A stretch of DNA of 47,170 nt from Pseudomonadota bacterium (GTDB lineage: Bacteria > Pseudomonadota > Gammaproteobacteria > Burkholderiales > Burkholderiaceae_C): positions 1-47,170 of the forward strand of contig JAUNUR010000018.1 in the NCBI GenBank assembly GCA_030538085.1. The letters run 5' to 3'. Position 1 is the first letter of the stretch. Every line of letters begins with the position of its first letter. Below, piece by piece: positions 43,164 through 47,170 of the stretch. The notes under the pieces were generated by a model. That model made no database searches. It was not told the DNA's origin and saw only the letters and a list, made by a program, of their open reading frames with translations. The position numbers and the translations under genes were made by a program.

Positions 43164-44624
43164 TCAACAACTGAAAGGCACGGTGAAGCGCGTGCTGAGC
43201 TGGCCCTCGTGGTCGAACTGATACCACGCGCCGTCGCGCAGCACGCGCCAATGCCCGCAACCCAGATTCTCGAAACCCTCGAAAGCACGTGCGTCCGGCA
43301 CAGGTTGGTGATCGGCCCCCAGAATCTGATACCGCGCGGCTTGCCCCGGCGGCAAGGCAGGGGTCAGCAGCGACTGCTCGCGCTGGGCGCCGCGCCGTGC
43401 CGCTTCCACCGCCGCCAGGGCCGCGGCTTCGACCGGTGGCAGGGCCGCATCAGAGGCGCCACCGGCTGCCGGCTCGCTGGCGGTGGGCGAGAACGGTGTC
43501 GGCGGCTGCGAAGGTGGCGCGGCCTGTTCAACATCCGGCACGGGCAAACGAACCACGAACCAGTCACGATGCGCGGCCACCAGCGTGCCAGGCACGGGCG
43601 CCCCCATTGACTGAAACTGGCCGGTGGCGGTGTAGCGGTAGCCGTGCACCCGCGCATCCGGGCCGGTGAAACGCAGCGCCTCGCCCTCGCGCAGGACCGG
43701 GCAGGGGTGGCCCGGCGTCACGGGCACCATGACCGGAAGCAGGGGCCGCCATGCGCTGTCGAAGAAATGGCAGCCGGCGCGCTCGGCATCGCGCAGCACC
43801 AGGTAGGCCACGCGCGCCGGGTGCCCGTAAACCAGGGCCACATCCGCATCGCGCGCGGAGGGCAGCGCCAGGGGTGTGCCGTCAGGGCGGAAGAATTCGA
43901 TCACGTCTCCACCGGCCCGACCGTGCTGACCGAACAGCAGCCATGGGCGGCGCGGCTGGCCGACCATGAAGGCGCCCGCCCCGGCAAAGCGCGGCGGCAC
44001 CACTTCACGCAGCGTTTTCAGATCCAGCAGCCCCACGCCGGCTGGCGCGCCCTCGACCGCCACTACGCGCAAGCCCTCGTGGTCTTGCACCGACTGCCGC
44101 AGGGCCAGATCGGTGGTACTGCCGCTCACACCGTACCAGCGCGGCGCGCGTGCGGTGAGCTTGCCGCGCTCGAACCGCGCGAAGCTGTGCACGTCCTGGC
44201 GCGCGATTTCCAGCGTGGTGCCCGCGGGTGTCTGCGACCGGCCGATGACGGGTCGCAGGCGCTGGAAGGGCTCGTTCAACAGCGCGCGGCCCAGCGCATC
44301 GAACACGCGCTGCCGTCCATCGGGAGCGGTGGCGACGAAGCCAATGGCCTGTCCGCCCAAGGGCAGGGTCTCGATGCTATCGAACACGCCGGCGCGCGGC
44401 GCGGCGCGCATCACGTAGCGCAGGCAGCCGCCTTCGGCTGCCACGGCGCGCACGCGCCGTTGCCACACCAGGTCGACCACCAGCTCGCCCTTGTAGCCGC
44501 CAGGTTCGTAGCCGAGGTAGGCCTGCGGATCGCACGGTTCACCGGCCTGCCCCATGGCCCAAGCAGGCAGCGCCATCAGCAATGCCAGCCCGGCACGCCG
44601 CCACCTTGTGTCAGCACATTGCAT
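43164..44624 (-). CDS. hypothetical exported protein
   Basis: The 486-residue product starts with a signal peptide (WRRAGLALLMALPAWAMGQA). The mature part has paired Cys in GEPCDPQAYLGYEPGGYKG and GGCLRY, beta-rich repeats that recall propeller or WG-type sequences (for example CGHWRVLRDGAWYQFDHEGQ at the C-terminus), and a Pro/Ala/Ser-rich linker near residues 370-420. The function is unknown; a secreted structural or sensing role is possible. The start at 44624 fits the signal peptide; the frame upstream is not protein-like. It is divergent from the TonB-domain lipoprotein gene and co-oriented with the small membrane protein downstream. Confidence 0.75.
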   Translation of the reverse strand: MQCADTRWRRAGLALLMALPAWAMGQAGEPCDPQAYLGYEPGGYKGELVVDLVWQRRVRAVAAEGGCLRYVMRAAPRAGVFDSIETLPLGGQAIGFVATAPDGRQRVFDALGRALLNEPFQRLRPVIGRSQTPAGTTLEIARQDVHSFARFERGKLTARAPRWYGVSGSTTDLALRQSVQDHEGLRVVAVEGAPAGVGLLDLKTLREVVPPRFAGAGAFMVGQPRRPWLLFGQHGRAGGDVIEFFRPDGTPLALPSARDADVALVYGHPARVAYLVLRDAERAGCHFFDSAWRPLLPVMVPVTPGHPCPVLREGEALRFTGPDARVHGYRYTATGQFQSMGAPVPGTLVAAHRDWFVVRLPVPDVEQAAPPSQPPTPFSPTASEPAAGGASDAALPPVEAAALAAVEAARRGAQREQSLLTPALPPGQAARYQILGADHQPVPDARAFEGFENLGCGHWRVLRDGAWYQFDHEGQLSTRFTVPFSC

Positions 44625-44764
44625 GGCTGGCAAGGATAGCGGAGCGCCAGAACGCCCCAGCGACCCGGCGTTGAAGGCACCGCACCCGCGCAGGGGCCAA
44701 GCCGGGCTTGCCGTGGGCCTGGCGCCCTGGCGTGGCCACACGGACACGGGTTAAGCTGACGCCC

Positions 44765-45178
44765 ATGCATCGCCCCTTACCCAGCCGTCACGCCGGCTCG
44801 ATGGCGTTGGCCGCCGCCTTGCTCACGGCCTGCCAGACGCCGTCACCGCTATCCGAGCCGCGGCCCATGGCATCACCCGCGTGTCCTGCTGTCAGGTATC
44901 CGGCCACCGCGAGGGGTATCGGCCTGCAAGGCCTGGTGCGTGTGCAGATCACGGTCAACCCGCAGGGCGAAGTGACGCAGGCACAGCTTGCCAAACCCCC
45001 GCAACTCGGAATCCAATCCGAGCACAACCCCGACCCACCGGCCGCGCGGCGCCGCATCGCCGCGCTGGAGCTCGAGCGCGCTGCGCTCGCCACCGCACGC
45101 CGCTGCACACTGCCACCGGTCGGGCCTCACTTCACGCCAGCCACGGCAGTCCTACCTTTTAACTTTGATCTTGAGTAG
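44765..45178 (+). CDS. small lipoprotein with TonB C-terminal-like domain
   Basis: The 137-residue product has a lipobox (AALLTACQ) and then a domain that matches the TonB C-terminus: CPAVRYPATARGIGLQGLVRVQITV, NPQGEVTQAQLAKPP and a late Ala-rich helix. In full TonB proteins this domain contacts outer-membrane receptors; here there is no inner-membrane anchor or Pro-rich spacer, so energy transduction is unlikely. The ATG at 44765 comes after a GACGCCC, not a good ribosome site. It ends eight bases before the next gene on the same strand. Confidence 0.78.
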   Translation: MHRPLPSRHAGSMALAAALLTACQTPSPLSEPRPMASPACPAVRYPATARGIGLQGLVRVQITVNPQGEVTQAQLAKPPQLGIQSEHNPDPPAARRRIAALELERAALATARRCTLPPVGPHFTPATAVLPFNFDLE

Positions 45179-45185
45179 CCCGCAC

Positions 45186-46397
45186 GTGCATCCCGCAACT
45201 GGTCCGACACTGCGCGCACAGTGGGTGGACGACCCGCGCCAGATGGACGCGCTCGCGTGGGACGCCCTGCTGGCGCAGCAAACCACGCCCACCCCCTTCA
45301 TGCGCCACGCCTACCTGTCGGCGCTGCACGCCAGCGGCAGCGCGGTGCCGAAAACGGGCTGGGCGCCGCGCTTCATGCTGTTGTGGGACGGCGACGTGCT
45401 GGCCGCGGCCTGCCCGCTGTACGTCAAGGCACATTCGTATGGCGAGTACGTGTTCGACTGGGCCTGGGCCAACGCCTATGCCGAGCATGGATTGCGCTAC
45501 TACCCCAAGGCGCTGGTGGCGGTGCCGTTCACGCCTGTGCCGGGGTCACGCCTGCTGGCGCGCAGCGATGAAGCGCGCGCGGCGCTGGTGCGGGCGCTGG
45601 TGGACTGGTGCGAGGCGCAAGGGCTGTCGTCGCTGCACGTGCTGTATGGCGACGCGGCCGACCACGCGGCGTGTGAAAGCGCAGGGCTGATGCAGCGCCA
45701 GCAGGTGCAGTTCCATTGGCAGAACCAGCATCCCGCCACGAGCGCGCCCTTCACCGATTTCGACGACTTCCTCGCCTCGCTGGCGCAGGACAAGCGCAAG
45801 AAAATCCGGCAGGAGCGCCGCAAGGTGCATGACGCCGGCGTGCAATTTCGCTGGGCGCGCGGGGCCGACATCACGCCCGCCGACTGGGCCTTCTTCACCC
45901 GCTGCTACGAGCGCACCTACCTGGAACATGGCAACGCGCCGTACCTGACGCCGGCCTTTTTCGCCGCCATGGCCCGCGACATGGCCGATGCCTGGGTGCT
46001 GTTCATCGCCCAGCGCGAGGGGCGTCCAATTGCTTCCAGTTTAATAGCTGTCAGCGCAGTCAGGACGGTCGCTAGAGGCCAAAATGACCCTGAATCACCC
46101 ACCGTCGCCTACGGCCGCTACTGGGGCGTGCTGGAGCGCGTGGACTGCCTGCATTTCGACGCCTGCTACTACCAGCCCATCGACTGGTGCATCCGCCACG
46201 GCGTGGCGCGCTTCGAGGGCGGCGCGCAGGGCGAGCACAAGATGGCGCGCGCGCTGATGCCCGTAGCCACGGCCAGTCACCACTGGCTGGCCCACCCGGC
46301 GTTTGCCGACGCGGTCGAGCGCTTTCTGGCGCGCGAATCCGAAGGCATCGGCGGCTATCTGGAACATCTGGAAAATCGGTCACCCTTCAGGCGCTGA
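45186..46397 (+). CDS. COG3146 (DUF482) GNAT-like N-acyltransferase
   Basis: The 403-residue product belongs to the COG3146 family: TPTPFMRHAYLSALHASGS near the N-terminus, the central LASLAQDKRKKIRQERRKV, and the C-terminal FEGGAQGEHKMARALMPVATASHHWL. These are FemAB/GNAT-related acyltransferases of unknown substrate. GTG at 45186 gives the full family length, with GAG upstream; the next ATG is 45243. Residues about 280-305 (SLIAVSAVRTVARGQND) are encoded by an in-frame copy of the AATAGCT repeat and interrupt the conserved GRPIASSL to AYGRYWG segment. Eight bases separate it from the lipoprotein gene, so one transcript is likely. Confidence 0.88.
   Translation: MHPATGPTLRAQWVDDPRQMDALAWDALLAQQTTPTPFMRHAYLSALHASGSAVPKTGWAPRFMLLWDGDVLAAACPLYVKAHSYGEYVFDWAWANAYAEHGLRYYPKALVAVPFTPVPGSRLLARSDEARAALVRALVDWCEAQGLSSLHVLYGDAADHAACESAGLMQRQQVQFHWQNQHPATSAPFTDFDDFLASLAQDKRKKIRQERRKVHDAGVQFRWARGADITPADWAFFTRCYERTYLEHGNAPYLTPAFFAAMARDMADAWVLFIAQREGRPIASSLIAVSAVRTVARGQNDPESPTVAYGRYWGVLERVDCLHFDACYYQPIDWCIRHGVARFEGGAQGEHKMARALMPVATASHHWLAHPAFADAVERFLARESEGIGGYLEHLENRSPFRR
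46028..46082 (+). repeat. AATAGCT-family repeat (E) inside the COG3146 gene
   Basis: TTCCAGTTTAATAGCTG, an AGCGCAGTCAGGACGGTCGC core and TAGAGGCCAAAATG form one repeat unit, matching the succession in 11889-11940 on the other strand. It keeps the reading frame and contains no stop in that frame. Confidence 0.6.
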
Positions 46398-46441
46398 ATC
46401 AGCCGCGCCCGCAAACCCAAGAAAGGAAAGGAATCTTCCGC

Positions 46442-47170
46442 ATGGAAATCGAACTGAACGGCTATTACACGATGATCCTGGCCACGCTGGTGCTGCTGCT
46501 GGGGCGCTTTCTGGTGGTGAAGATACGGTTTCTGTCCGACTTCAACATCCCCGAGCCGGTGGCGGGCGGGCTGGTGGCCGGCATCGTGGTGTTCCTGCTC
46601 AACACCGCCTTCGGCATGACGTTCAAGTTCCAGGGGCAATTGCAGACGGCGTTCATGCTGATGTTCTTCTCGTCCATCGGGCTCAGCGCCGACTTCACGC
46701 GCCTGAAGGCCGGCGGCAAGCCACTGGCGGTGTTCCTGATGGTGGTGGCCGTGTTCATCGTGGTGCAAAACACGGTGGGCGTGGGCCTGGCCGCCGCGCT
46801 GGGGCTGGATCCACTGATCGGGCTGGTCACGGGCTCCATCACCCTTACCGGCGGGCATGGCACGGCTGGTGCCTGGGGGCCGGTGCTGGAAAGCAAATTC
46901 GGCATCACCGGCGCCACCACGCTGGGCATCGCGGTAGCCACCTTCGGGCTGGTGGCGGGCGGGCTGGTGGGCGGGCCGGTGGCCAAGTACCTGATCAAGA
47001 AGCTCGGCCACCAGAAGCTGCCCCCACCCACGCGGCAGACCGAGGTAGAGGCCGTGGCCGCGGCGCAGTCGCTCTACAGCACGCGCCACACCGAGGCCGG
47101 TGACGCGCCCGATGCCGCCATGTTCGACAAGCCGGACGAGATCCGGCTCATCACCGCCTCGTCCACCATC
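46442..47170 (+). CDS. gltS: sodium/glutamate symporter GltS, 5' part
   Basis: The first 243 residues, cut by the window end, are a GltS-family permease: MEIELNGYYTMILATLVLLLG at the start, FNIPEPVAGGLVAG, and the re-entrant loop region SITLTGGHGTAGAWGP, with several hydrophobic segments. E. coli GltS has 401 residues, so about 60% is present. It imports glutamate with sodium across the inner membrane. GAAAGGAAAGGAA before the ATG at 46442 gives a ribosome site. The region after about residue 195 is a charged loop. It lies 45 bases after the COG3146 gene on the same strand. Confidence 0.94.
   Translation, partial: MEIELNGYYTMILATLVLLLGRFLVVKIRFLSDFNIPEPVAGGLVAGIVVFLLNTAFGMTFKFQGQLQTAFMLMFFSSIGLSADFTRLKAGGKPLAVFLMVVAVFIVVQNTVGVGLAAALGLDPLIGLVTGSITLTGGHGTAGAWGPVLESKFGITGATTLGIAVATFGLVAGGLVGGPVAKYLIKKLGHQKLPPPTRQTEVEAVAAAQSLYSTRHTEAGDAPDAAMFDKPDEIRLITASSTI

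Overview
The window looks like chromosomal DNA of a high-GC betaproteobacterium of the order Burkholderiales, most likely family Comamonadaceae. The grounds are the strong third-position GC bias, the gene order rpsF-priB-rpsR-rplI-dnaB, an ACR3-type ars cluster, a PII gene beside nadE, and short dispersed repeats of a kind I associate with that family. The genus is not decidable by eye. No rRNA, tRNA, CRISPR array, transposase, phage gene or plasmid replication gene was seen. About 43 protein genes are supported; most are housekeeping.

Layout. 1-5.4 kb: alpha/beta hydrolase, succinate-semialdehyde dehydrogenase (gabD), then a murein pair, a YcbB-like L,D-transpeptidase and a YcbK/MepK-like endopeptidase. 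5.7-12.8 kb: formate-tetrahydrofolate ligase, a Tat-exported phospholipase C followed by a 116-bp relic of the ligase gene, and a YgiQ-family radical SAM protein. 12.9-14.2 kb: two tandem CHRD-domain lipoproteins. 14.6-20.3 kb: five minus-strand genes with a phosphate and lipid theme (OlsB-like acyltransferase, PlcP/LpxH-like metallophosphoesterase, GT4 glycosyltransferase, polyphosphate kinase, SixA-like phosphatase). 20.4-24.2 kb: arsR, arsC and acr3, interrupted by repeats and an unrecognised periplasmic protein on the opposite strand. 24.4-29.4 kb: aromatic/aspartate aminotransferase, dnaB and the rpsF operon. 29.6-32.3 kb: tolB-pal-cpoB without tolQRA beside it. 32.6-36.2 kb: msbA and three membrane proteins. 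36.3-39.4 kb: acyl-CoA synthetase and a Liv-type binding protein. 39.7-42.7 kb: PII, an LRR-like protein and NAD synthetase. 42.8-47.2 kb: unknown exported proteins, a TonB-domain lipoprotein, a COG3146 acyltransferase, and gltS cut off by the window end.

The two most interesting signals are these. First, olsB, plcP-like and GT4 genes lie together next to ppk1, with a Pho-box-like site before olsB. This matches the known phosphate-starvation pathway that replaces phospholipids with ornithine lipids and glycolipids, but the combination and the translational coupling seen here deserve testing. Second, the window carries an unusually rich set of small non-coding repeats: a 208-bp long-hairpin element in two full copies and one partial copy, a 55-bp element in two inverted copies, a stop-codon-linked element, an 'AGGCTGTCC' family, an 'AATAGCT' family and REP-like hairpins. 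Several supply stop codons or N-termini, or are read through in frame inside ygiQ, nadE and an acyltransferase gene.
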